A stretch of 5,030 nt of DNA, from contig VGYW01000552.1 of the NCBI GenBank assembly GCA_016872875.1, forward strand, positions 1 through 5,030. The letters are read 5' to 3'. Source of the stretch: Planctomycetota bacterium. Its GTDB lineage: Bacteria > Planctomycetota > PUPC01 > DSUN01. Position 1 is the first letter of the stretch; the number at the start of each line of letters is the position of its first letter. Below are positions 1 through 5,030 of the stretch, piece after piece. Under the pieces are notes generated by a model. That model had not been told where the DNA came from. It saw nothing but the letters and a program-made list of their open reading frames with translations, and did not search any database. A program made the position numbers and the translations under genes.

Positions 1-6
1 CATCCA

Positions 7-135
7 AGCCCCCGAAGGGGGCGTTTCACGCCCATTGAATCGCCCCGCTTCGGGGGCTCTACGCTGGCGGGGCCTTTTCCCAGGGCTCCCTTCGGTCGCC
101 CTGGGCTACGGCTCAAACGCCCCCATTCGGGGGCT
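7..135. repeat. cluster of GC-rich hairpins with GAA/TTC apex
   Basis: Four stem-loops follow each other. Arms 8-13 and 17-22 pair perfectly (6 bp) around loop GAA. Arms 42-46 and 53-57 pair (5 bp) around a loop containing CTTC. Arms 79-86 (CCCAGGGC) and 98-105 (GCCCTGGG) pair perfectly (8 bp) around an 11-nt loop containing TTCGG. Arms 119-124 and 129-134 pair perfectly (6 bp) around ATTC. Stretches 7-23 and 41-58 are near-perfect inverted copies of one another, differing by one inserted base. The stems differ between copies but stay paired, while the GAA/TTC apex is kept. This resembles REP-like palindromic repeats mobilised by RAYT (TnpA-REP) transposases; that assignment is inference, since no transposase is present here. 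Confidence 0.7.
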
Positions 136-168
136 GAACCCCAGCCCCCAGAAGATGTGGGCAAAGAT

Positions 169-301
169 CAGGGCAACGCCCTGGGAATTGGCGCCAACCC
201 CGCGTATAGCCCTGAAAGGGCGTACTAGCCGCGTTACCCGTAGTACGCCCTTTCAGGGCTAGATGGATGGTCTACGCCGTTTCCCAGGGCGTTGCCCTGG
301 G
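169..301. repeat. nested palindromic element (two perfect inverted repeats)
   Basis: Two perfect inverted repeats are nested. The inner arms 207-227 and 241-261 match over 21 bp with a 13-nt spacer (228-240). The outer arms 169-187 and 281-299 match over 19 bp. Each arm is itself a hairpin: 169-174/178-183 around AAC, 209-213/217-221 around GAA, 248-252/254-258 within the inverted copy, and 283-290/294-301 around GTT with an 8-bp stem. The whole element can therefore fold either as one long cruciform or as four separate hairpins. The layout is that of two head-to-head REP-like units, as in BIME-type doublets. I recall the CAGGGCAACGCCCTG and GCCCTGAAAGGGC motifs as recurrent in PVC-group intergenic DNA, but this is unverified. 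A role in transcript ends, mRNA 3' stability or transposition is possible. Confidence 0.8.
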
Positions 302-313
302 CTGATATAGGAC

Positions 314-326
314 GCTCCTTCGGAGC
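314..326. repeat. isolated 5-bp hairpin with TTC loop
   Basis: GCTCC (314-318) pairs with GGAGC (322-326) around TTC. It has the same apex trinucleotide as the larger cluster to its left but a different stem, so it looks like a diverged last member of that hairpin family. A 5-bp stem alone could arise by chance; its place just after the nested palindrome is what supports it. Confidence 0.45.
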
Positions 327-399
327 TCAGAGGCCCAAAGTGGGGCACCAGGACTGGGGGCCATACTCCGCGCCTTCTCGCTCTGTCCCACCCGCGCCC

Positions 400-456
400 A
401 TCCGTGCAATCCGCGGTCGAGCTTCCCCTTTCGCGCCCTTTCGCGTGTTTCGCGGG
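400..456. repeat. short imperfect phrases repeated every 9-10 nt
   Basis: ATCCGTG (400-406) recurs as ATCCGCG at 409-415. TTTCGCG occurs three times, at 429-435, 439-445 and 448-454, giving periods of 10 and 9 nt. A related phrase, CCTCTGCGTGAG, follows at 482-493. Read on the minus strand the block yields a low-complexity peptide of the NTRKGAK/RETRERA type. I recall such peptides appearing as spurious 'proteins' from intergenic repeats in several bacterial phyla, but this is from memory. The function is unknown. It is not a CRISPR array: the units are too short and there are no unique spacers. Confidence 0.5.
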
Positions 457-530
457 CCGCTCTTCTCTGCTGTCTCCCCTGCCTCTGCGTGAGAATCAGA
501 AGGGGACTTCCGATCTTGGGGCGGGGGCAA

Positions 531-577
531 ATGGCGAAAAAGGGACCCCTGGGGTGGCAAAAAAGGGACCCTTTGGG
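531..577. repeat. 23-nt imperfect tandem duplication
   Basis: Positions 531-554 and 554-577 align without gaps at 20 of 24 positions. Each copy has a GGC, an A-run of five or six, then GGGACCC and a G-run. The duplication ends about 33 nt beyond the stop codon of the minus-strand hydrolase. Read in that gene's direction, each copy becomes GGGTCCC followed by a run of T. It may therefore act as a pair of weak transcript ends, or may simply be part of the neighbouring repeat island. Confidence 0.65.
559..574 (-). terminator. weak candidate terminator of the operon
   Basis: Read on the minus strand, AAAGGGTCCCTTT (574-562) is a palindrome that can form a 5-bp stem with a 3-nt loop. It runs directly into a tract of six T (564-559). 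It lies 35 nt past the hydrolase stop codon. The stem is short and only partly GC, so it is a poor intrinsic terminator. A second T-run at 541-537 follows a similar sequence. Termination could instead be Rho-dependent or occur in the palindromes further left. Confidence 0.2.
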
Positions 578-609
578 CCGCCAAAATGGCAGGAGCGGAG
601 GGGCGCAGG

Positions 610-2820
610 TCACTGCCTCGGCTCGGGCCAGCGGAGGTGGCGGTGGAGGAACTTGAAGGTGCCGACGGCGTGAATCTCGTGCGGGCCGTCGAAGAACTCG
701 ATCTCCGTGCGGTCGGGGAGCTTGAGGTCGGCGTAGCGGCGGCGGACCTTGGCGAATTCGTAGGCGACCCACTCGTCGGGCGCGACGCCGTCGCGGTGGC
801 CCCGCTCGACCATGAAGGGGCGCGGGGCGATGAGGGCCGCCATCTCCGCGTAGTTCGCCTTGTGCCCGAGGTCGAACTCGAACATCTCGTACTCGCCGGT
901 GAACATATAACTGTAACCCGCCTCGATGGTTACGTTCTTCTTCACCCACTCGTTGAAGTCGGCTGAGCAGATGCTGAGGCAGTAGCGGGGCACGAGGGCG
1001 GGCACGCGCATGGCGGTCTTGCCGCCATAGCTAAGTCCATAGAAGCCAATGCGTTGTGAATCCACATAGGGCAGCGAGGCGAGCCAGTCGGTGATGACCT
1101 CGTGCTGGCGGATGATGAGGGAGAAGAGCGAGCACTTGAGGGGGTTGGCCATCCGCTGAAGGACGCGGAAGCTGTCCATGCCGATGTAGGGGTTCTGGGG
1201 GGCGAAGACGACGAAGCCTCGGTCCGCAAGTCGTGCTGCGTATTGATGATAGCAGTTCTGGGCCTTCGGGTCGGCCACGTCCTGCGGGCGGCCCTCCAGG
1301 CCGTGCTGGCAGACAACGACCGGGCGGCGCTCGTCCGGCTTCAAGTCCTTGGGCAGCAAGAGGATACCGTAGGCGAAGGCGCCAGGCCAGACGTCCAGGA
1401 CCACCTCGTAGCCTGTCCACTTCGGTTCGTCGTAAATCACGCGGCTTCTTGGGTTTGCGGGCGCGCTTGGCGCCGGCACCTCGCCGATGAGCTCCTTGCG
1501 GAACATCTCGCGATAGGGCTCGATGGACTTCGCGTAAGCCTCGACGCTTGAATGGTTTACCTTCGCCCAGAGCGCCTCGCGGCGGCACTCCGAGAGCCGC
1601 ATGAGGCGTTGGGTGAAGGCCACAAGCTGGTCGAGTTGTCGTTTCATCCGCGCCTGTGGGTCGTGGGCCTTGGGCAACTCGACTTCGGCGAGAGTGCCTA
1701 AGTTGAAGGTCTGCCTGACGTTAAGGAACGCCAGGAACGCCCTGAGCGTCTCCTCGCGGCCCGGCGGGCCGTCGCCTTCGCCGATGAGCCGCGAATCCAC
1801 GGCGTGGGCCTTCTCGAACTCGGCCTTGGTGGACTCGAAGGGGGGCGAGACCAGCTCGCCTGGGGTGGAGCCCTGCTTCCCGACGGCTGGCCCGCGGCTG
1901 GCCTCGATGATGATGGGTCTCGGAGCGATCAGGCCGGCCACCCCTGCGTCGCCGAACTCGTGCAGCAAACCCCAGACATTTCTATAGATAGGCTCTTTCC
2001 AGACCTGCTCGCGCGCCTGGAAGTAGCCGCTGACGACCGCGGCGTCAATGCGTTCATCGAGGGCGGCGGCATAGAGGGCGAGGAGGCCCCCCTCGCCATA
2101 GCCGACCACGCCGACCCGCGCCTTGTTCCCCGCGCGGGCAAACCAGTCCACCGCGGCGAGCACCTTCTGGACCTCGTAGCCGATGATGTGTCGGCCCATC
2201 TCGAATGCCTGCCGATAGACCCATTCCCGGTGGCTCTGATCGGTCTTCCGCCCGATGCGGGGGTTGCCCGACCAGGCGGTCTTGCGGTCAATGATGGTGG
2301 GGATGAGGACGAGGCAGCCGTTCTCGGCGAGGCGGCGGGCGAACTGGGCCTCGGGCGGAACCCCAACTGCAAGGCCCGCAACCATTTCGGGTGACCAGTC
2401 GGCATCCGGGATGGCGACCACCTTCGCCATCGGCTCGCCCTTGGGCTGAAGCATAAGTCCTTCTGCATCAACCCCTTCCAGCACCGGCCAGCGGACGGCG
2501 TAGACCGCGTATTGAGGCGTCTCGTGCAGCTTGGCGGGGAGGGCGGTCGTGCCAACAAGCTCGATGCCCTCGAAGGGCACGCGGGGGTCAACCGCCCCGA
2601 TGTAAGTCTTGAATCGCTCGCGGCTTGGGGCGGCGGGGCGGCTGCTGGCCGCGGCCTCGATCTGCTTGAGCATGAACTCGCGGAGGCCCGCCACCATCTG
2701 CGCCGCAATGTCCCCGGCCATCTCCATGGGCTTGGTGCCAGGCAACTCGCGCTGTCCCGACATGGCGAACTCCTCCGAGACAGCCAACAGGACGCCCAGA
2801 GAAAGGAAGAGGCGCTTCAT
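610..2820 (-). CDS. double alpha/beta-hydrolase, acetylxylan-esterase-like, exported
   Basis: Predicted 736-aa secreted carboxylesterase; the substrate is unproven, but an acyl group on a plant or algal polysaccharide is plausible. Residues 1-20 look like a short signal peptide (K2 R3, hydrophobic 4-14). There are two alpha/beta-hydrolase lobes. The C-terminal lobe (about 460-736) is intact: oxyanion region QHGLEGR (505-511), nucleophile elbow GLSYG (595-599, Ser597), LIAPRP (663-668) leading to the probable acid Asp677, and probable catalytic His714 in DGPHE. The N-terminal lobe (about 100-370) repeats these landmarks but has GYGEG (240-244, Glu243) at the elbow. After its own LIAPRP (297-302), proline stands at the acid and histidine positions (about 311 and 353). 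This lobe is probably non-catalytic. The start at 2820 is chosen for its signal peptide and GGAG; the frame stays open to 3129, but that extension is Ser/Arg-rich and overlaps the upstream gene. It is the last gene of the operon, 28 nt after the GNAT gene. Confidence 0.88.
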   Translation of the reverse strand: MKRLFLSLGVLLAVSEEFAMSGQRELPGTKPMEMAGDIAAQMVAGLREFMLKQIEAAASSRPAAPSRERFKTYIGAVDPRVPFEGIELVGTTALPAKLHETPQYAVYAVRWPVLEGVDAEGLMLQPKGEPMAKVVAIPDADWSPEMVAGLAVGVPPEAQFARRLAENGCLVLIPTIIDRKTAWSGNPRIGRKTDQSHREWVYRQAFEMGRHIIGYEVQKVLAAVDWFARAGNKARVGVVGYGEGGLLALYAAALDERIDAAVVSGYFQAREQVWKEPIYRNVWGLLHEFGDAGVAGLIAPRPIIIEASRGPAVGKQGSTPGELVSPPFESTKAEFEKAHAVDSRLIGEGDGPPGREETLRAFLAFLNVRQTFNLGTLAEVELPKAHDPQARMKRQLDQLVAFTQRLMRLSECRREALWAKVNHSSVEAYAKSIEPYREMFRKELIGEVPAPSAPANPRSRVIYDEPKWTGYEVVLDVWPGAFAYGILLLPKDLKPDERRPVVVCQHGLEGRPQDVADPKAQNCYHQYAARLADRGFVVFAPQNPYIGMDSFRVLQRMANPLKCSLFSLIIRQHEVITDWLASLPYVDSQRIGFYGLSYGGKTAMRVPALVPRYCLSICSADFNEWVKKNVTIEAGYSYMFTGEYEMFEFDLGHKANYAEMAALIAPRPFMVERGHRDGVAPDEWVAYEFAKVRRRYADLKLPDRTEIEFFDGPHEIHAVGTFKFLHRHLRWPEPRQ

Positions 2821-2825
2821 GGCTG

Positions 2826-2829
2826 CTCC
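2826..2829 (-). promoter_or_regulatory. Shine-Dalgarno GGAG fixing the hydrolase start
   Basis: GGAG on the minus strand lies 5 nt before the ATG at 2820-2818, within the 28-nt gap after the GNAT stop codon. Together with the Lys-Arg plus hydrophobic N-terminus that follows, it supports this ATG over any start further upstream in the same open frame. Confidence 0.6.
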
Positions 2830-2848
2830 AATCGTTGAGAGGAAAGGG

Positions 2849-3793
2849 CTACGCGAGGTCGGCCACGGCCTCGTGGCAGAAGCGGGCCGTGAGCGTAAAC
2901 CCCGCCCGCTGATGCACATCGGTTCGCTGTGCGCCGGCGTAGGCCACCACCCGCTCCTTGGCGTTCTGCTTGGCGAGCAGGAGTGCCTCGTGGAGGAGGA
3001 TGGCGTCGAGGCCGCCCTTGCGGTGGACCTCCTCGATGAAGTGCGGGCCGAGGTGGGGGGCGGCGCCGTCGAGGGTCCAGCCCAGGAACGTGGCGTGGCC
3101 GATGAGCTGGCGGCGGTGCTCGACGACAAGTGTTGCCTCGGGCCGCATGTGCCGCACCACGAGGTTCCAGTGCTCCTGTGTGCCCTGGCGGGTGTGGCGT
3201 GGGTCGAACTGGCGAGCGACGACGAGTGCCTCGTCGGGCCGAGCGACGCGGACGCCGAAGCCCTTCTGGCGCATCTCGGCGGCCCGCTCGCCCAGCTCCT
3301 TCGGGGTCGCCAGCTTCTTGAGCTCGGCCGTGACCTCGCTGCTGGTGCCCTTGACCTCGAAGGCGCGCTCCTTGAGGAGCGCGATGAGGTCGTTGTCCTC
3401 GTTGAGCCGCGGCTCGCTGAGGAGGAGGCCAGTGGTCTCCTTGCGTGCCCGCGTGGCCCCCTCGCGGCGCCAGTGGGCGATTGTTTCGTCGAGGAGCATC
3501 TCCACGCCGTGGCTCGCGCCCGGTGCGCCGCCGAGGAGGGACCAGACGGCCTCGGGCTTGTCGCCCGCGGGGACCAGGCGGGAGACGAGGAAAGCGACCG
3601 GCTGCGGCCCGTCGTAGGCCACGAAGCTCAGCGACGGGTCGAACTCCGGATGCCAGGCCAGGTGGCCCACGTCCGCCGCCTCCACCGTGGCCGGCGGGCT
3701 GATGACCCCGCGGCGCAGGACGGCGGCCGTGCTGGCCACGATGGCCTTGTGCAGGTCCTCGACGGGGCTGCGATAGAGGTCGCGAATGATCAT
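2849..3793 (-). CDS. tandem GNAT-fold acetyltransferase-like protein
   Basis: 314-aa predicted cytoplasmic protein with no signal peptide or membrane segment. GNAT enzymes move an acyl group from acyl-CoA to an amine; the acceptor here cannot be told. The length is about twice a single GNAT domain, and two lobes are visible. The N-lobe (about 1-155) has a beta-strand pair around SFVAYDGPQPVAFLV (56-70), a degenerate GGAPGASHG turn (88-96) and ends with AFEVKGT. The C-lobe (about 180-314) has TLVVEHRRQLIGHATFLGW (221-239), FIEEVHRKGGLDAILL (252-267) matching the acyl-CoA pyrophosphate-binding strand-loop-helix, and VHQRAGF (293-299), the usual 'xxxGF' near a GNAT C-terminus. Neither lobe has a textbook Q/RxxGxG/A loop, so activity is uncertain. 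The start gives MIIRDL; an in-frame ATG exists at 3982, but that extension is low-complexity and overlaps the upstream gene. It begins 10 nt after the oxidoreductase stop with no clear Shine-Dalgarno, suggesting translational coupling. Confidence 0.75.
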   Translation of the reverse strand: MIIRDLYRSPVEDLHKAIVASTAAVLRRGVISPPATVEAADVGHLAWHPEFDPSLSFVAYDGPQPVAFLVSRLVPAGDKPEAVWSLLGGAPGASHGVEMLLDETIAHWRREGATRARKETTGLLLSEPRLNEDNDLIALLKERAFEVKGTSSEVTAELKKLATPKELGERAAEMRQKGFGVRVARPDEALVVARQFDPRHTRQGTQEHWNLVVRHMRPEATLVVEHRRQLIGHATFLGWTLDGAAPHLGPHFIEEVHRKGGLDAILLHEALLLAKQNAKERVVAYAGAQRTDVHQRAGFTLTARFCHEAVADLA

Positions 3794-3803
3794 GGATCGG
3801 CAA

Positions 3804-5012
3804 TCACTTCTTGAGGCCCCACCTCTTGTTGATCGGGCCTTGATACTTCTCGACCTTGAGGTCGAAGACGTCGTCGAAGGCGATGGCCTTTCCCGCGGCG
3901 GCGGATTCGTAGACGGTCTCGCTGATGGCCTTGGCCTTCGTGCCGTCCCAGGCGTCCACGTCGGGGCGCCGACGCTTCGCACAGGCGTCCACGAAGTCCC
4001 AGCACTCCAGGTAGACGCCGTTGGTGATGCCGTAGGGGAAGAGGCGCTCCTTGTCGTCGGGCGAGAGGCTCAGGAGGAACTCGATGGCGAGGTCGCTCAC
4101 GGCCTTCGTCTTGCCGTCCTTGAGCTTCACCTCGCCGGCGAGGGACTGGAAGCCGTGGAAGACGTCGCCGGTGTCCTTGATGGAGCCTTCGGAGCCGTAG
4201 TAGAGGACGGTGCGGTAGTCGTGGCCGGGCTGGACGTTCGACCAGGACCAGGTGCCGACGAGTCCGGTCTTGAAGGTGAGGATGGTGCTCCAGGAATCCT
4301 CGCAGTCGCTCACAACGGTCTTGCCGCTGGCGTCGGTGAACTTGGCGGGCTCGAAGAGGCGGAGCTCGGCGTAGGCCCGCTCGAGGTCGCCGAAGAAGTA
4401 GCGCATCGAGTCCACGAAGTGCGCGCCGCTATCCATCACCATCAGTCCGCCGCTGAGGAGCTTCTGGATTCGCCAGCGCATCGGCGGCGCATCGCCGTTG
4501 AAGGGGCCGTAGCCGGCGCCCTGGGAGAAGAAGCTGCGCATCTCGCCGATGAGCTTCTTCGTGTTGATCGCCCAATGGATGGCCCGCTGGCCGAGTGAGC
4601 GGCGGATATTCTCGGCGGTCGCCGCGATGCGTTTCTTCTTGTCGGCGGTCTCGGCGATCAGGCGGCTGGCCCGCACCGTGATGCCGATGGGCTTCTCGAT
4701 CATCACGTCAATCCCGCTTTCCAGGCAGGCGCAGCCGATGACGTGGTGGAGGCCGTGGGGCGTCGCAATGTCGGCGGCGTTCGCCAGCTTCTTGCTGATC
4801 ACCTCCTCGTAGTCCTTGGCGACGGCGGGCCGCTTGCCCTGGAACTTCTCGGCGGCGTCGGCGAACTTCCCAGCGTTCTCCACATTCGTGTCTACGCAGG
4901 CCGTGATCTCGAAGTTGCGCATCCCCTTCTGGTAGAGGAGTTCATAGCCACGCATGTGGCCGTTCGCCATCCCGCCGCAGCCGATCATCGCCAGCCGCAC
5001 CTTGTCTGCCAT
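3804..5012 (-). CDS. Gfo/Idh/MocA-family NAD(P)-dependent oxidoreductase
   Basis: Complete 402-aa cytoplasmic dehydrogenase of the Gfo/Idh/MocA family, which oxidises or reduces sugars, sugar acids and inositols with NAD(P); the substrate is not identifiable. The N-terminal Rossmann fold shows MIGCGGMA (9-16, dinucleotide-binding GxGxxA) and CVD with Asp41 ending strand 2, which hints at NAD preference. DIATPHGLHH (81-90) is typical of the family, and EKP (106-108) supplies catalytic Lys107. The C-terminal substrate domain has MDSGAHFVD (193-201), the DxxxH pair Asp194/His198, which corresponds to the catalytic Asp/His of inositol dehydrogenase IolG. Length is within the family's usual range or slightly above. 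There is no signal or Tat peptide, unlike the exported glucose-fructose oxidoreductases. It is the first gene visible in the operon, and its start is supported by AAAGGG 8 nt upstream. Confidence 0.92.
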   Translation of the reverse strand: MADKVRLAMIGCGGMANGHMRGYELLYQKGMRNFEITACVDTNVENAGKFADAAEKFQGKRPAVAKDYEEVISKKLANAADIATPHGLHHVIGCACLESGIDVMIEKPIGITVRASRLIAETADKKKRIAATAENIRRSLGQRAIHWAINTKKLIGEMRSFFSQGAGYGPFNGDAPPMRWRIQKLLSGGLMVMDSGAHFVDSMRYFFGDLERAYAELRLFEPAKFTDASGKTVVSDCEDSWSTILTFKTGLVGTWSWSNVQPGHDYRTVLYYGSEGSIKDTGDVFHGFQSLAGEVKLKDGKTKAVSDLAIEFLLSLSPDDKERLFPYGITNGVYLECWDFVDACAKRRRPDVDAWDGTKAKAISETVYESAAAGKAIAFDDVFDLKVEKYQGPINKRWGLKK

Positions 5013-5020
5013 GCCGCTTG

Positions 5021-5026
5021 CCCTTT
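5021..5026 (-). promoter_or_regulatory. probable ribosome binding site of the oxidoreductase
   Basis: AAAGGG on the minus strand lies 8 nt before the ATG at 5012-5010, a normal distance, though the match to the anti-Shine-Dalgarno is only moderate. The surrounding CCTGAAAGGGC (5030-5020) is identical to the core of the hairpin repeat at 211-221, so this site may sit in a partial or full copy of that repeat cut by the window edge. Confidence 0.5.
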
Positions 5027-5030
5027 CAGG

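Larger units (their letters stand above)
1..609. other. gene-free repeat-rich intergenic region
   Basis: No reading frame here looks like a protein. The open frames on both strands are short, overlap one another, are rich in Arg, Pro, Gly and Ser, and run straight through palindromes. The region holds a hairpin cluster (7-135), a nested palindrome (169-301), an isolated small hairpin (314-326), 9-10 nt repeated phrases (400-456) and a 23-nt tandem duplication (531-577). Between them, 136-168, 327-399 and 457-530 show no strong structure. No tRNA or rRNA was recognised. The region is downstream of the three-gene minus-strand operon, and whatever gene flanks it on the left is outside the window. 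Confidence 0.8.
610..5012 (-). other. predicted three-gene operon
   Basis: Oxidoreductase, GNAT protein and hydrolase lie head to tail on the minus strand with gaps of 10 nt and 28 nt. There is no terminator-like structure between them and no room for separate promoters. The promoter must lie to the right of the window, unless it overlaps the oxidoreductase start. A carbohydrate role is inferred from the first and last genes only. Confidence 0.75.

Noticed and set aside
35..262. Plus-strand open frame (75 aa) through the hairpin cluster
   Set aside because: It runs through at least six palindromes, has no domain and no ribosome binding site, and is explained by the repeats.
7..328. Hairpin cluster as a CRISPR array
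   Set aside because: Unit spacing is roughly regular, but the units are not identical, flip orientation and are separated by similar rather than unique sequence; no cas gene is near.
272..949. Minus-strand open frame (225 aa) across the hydrolase 3' end and the intergenic repeats
   Set aside because: It is out of frame with the hydrolase and its peptide is made of Arg-rich shadow plus translated repeat phrases.
2821..3129. N-terminal extension of the hydrolase by 103 residues
   Set aside because: The extension is Ser/Arg/Pro/Thr-rich, overlaps the GNAT gene in another frame, and would bury a good signal peptide and GGAG-preceded ATG at 2820.
2609..3814. Long plus-strand open frame (401 aa) antisense to the GNAT gene and the start of the hydrolase
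   Set aside because: It runs opposite to two well-supported genes, spans their junction, has a low-complexity Ala/Leu/Glu/Arg composition and no recognisable domain. Such frames are common opposite GC-rich genes.
3794..3982. N-terminal extension of the GNAT protein to an ATG at 3982
   Set aside because: The extra 63 residues are low-complexity Arg/Ser/Pro and overlap the end of the oxidoreductase gene, whereas the internal MIIRDL start gives a normal GNAT-like N-terminus.
3786..4598. Plus-strand open frame (270 aa) antisense to the oxidoreductase
   Set aside because: The composition is Val/Glu/Gly/Leu/Ala-rich as expected for the reverse complement of a GC-rich gene. The opposite strand encodes a complete Gfo/Idh/MocA protein with all key residues.

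Overview
The window is GC-rich and splits in two. Positions 610-5012 hold three genes in a row on the minus strand. Positions 1-609 hold no credible gene but are full of short palindromes and imperfect repeats. The protein families, the GC-rich codon use and the style of the intergenic repeats suggest a heterotrophic member of the Planctomycetota or a related PVC-type lineage, probably environmental. This placement rests on recalled family resemblance; there is no rRNA or marker gene here to confirm it.

In transcription order (right to left) the genes are: a complete Gfo/Idh/MocA-family NAD(P)-dependent oxidoreductase (402 aa, 5012-3804); a GNAT-type protein that looks like two acetyltransferase folds in tandem (314 aa, 3793-2849); and a probably exported double alpha/beta-hydrolase of the acetylxylan-esterase/dienelactone-hydrolase-like type (736 aa, 2820-610). 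The intergenic gaps are only 10 and 28 nt, so they are very likely one transcript whose promoter lies beyond the right edge. The first and last genes fit carbohydrate use: an exported esterase could de-esterify plant or algal polysaccharide, and a cytoplasmic dehydrogenase could oxidise the released sugar or polyol. The GNAT protein has no obvious place in this scheme.

The most notable protein feature is in the hydrolase. Its C-terminal half has an intact Ser/Asp/His set. Its N-terminal half repeats the same fold landmarks, but the nucleophile-elbow serine is glutamate and the matching acid and histidine positions are both proline. It reads as a pseudoenzyme domain fused to an active one.

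The left 330 bases carry about nine short hairpins spaced roughly 28-49 nt apart. Most have a GAA/TTC apex with stems that change in a compensated way. They include a nested palindrome (169-301) built from a perfect 21-bp and a perfect 19-bp inverted repeat. This looks like a REP/RAYT-type or otherwise mobile palindromic repeat island. Positions 400-577 hold a second kind of repeat: short phrases repeated every 9-10 nt and a 23-nt tandem duplication.
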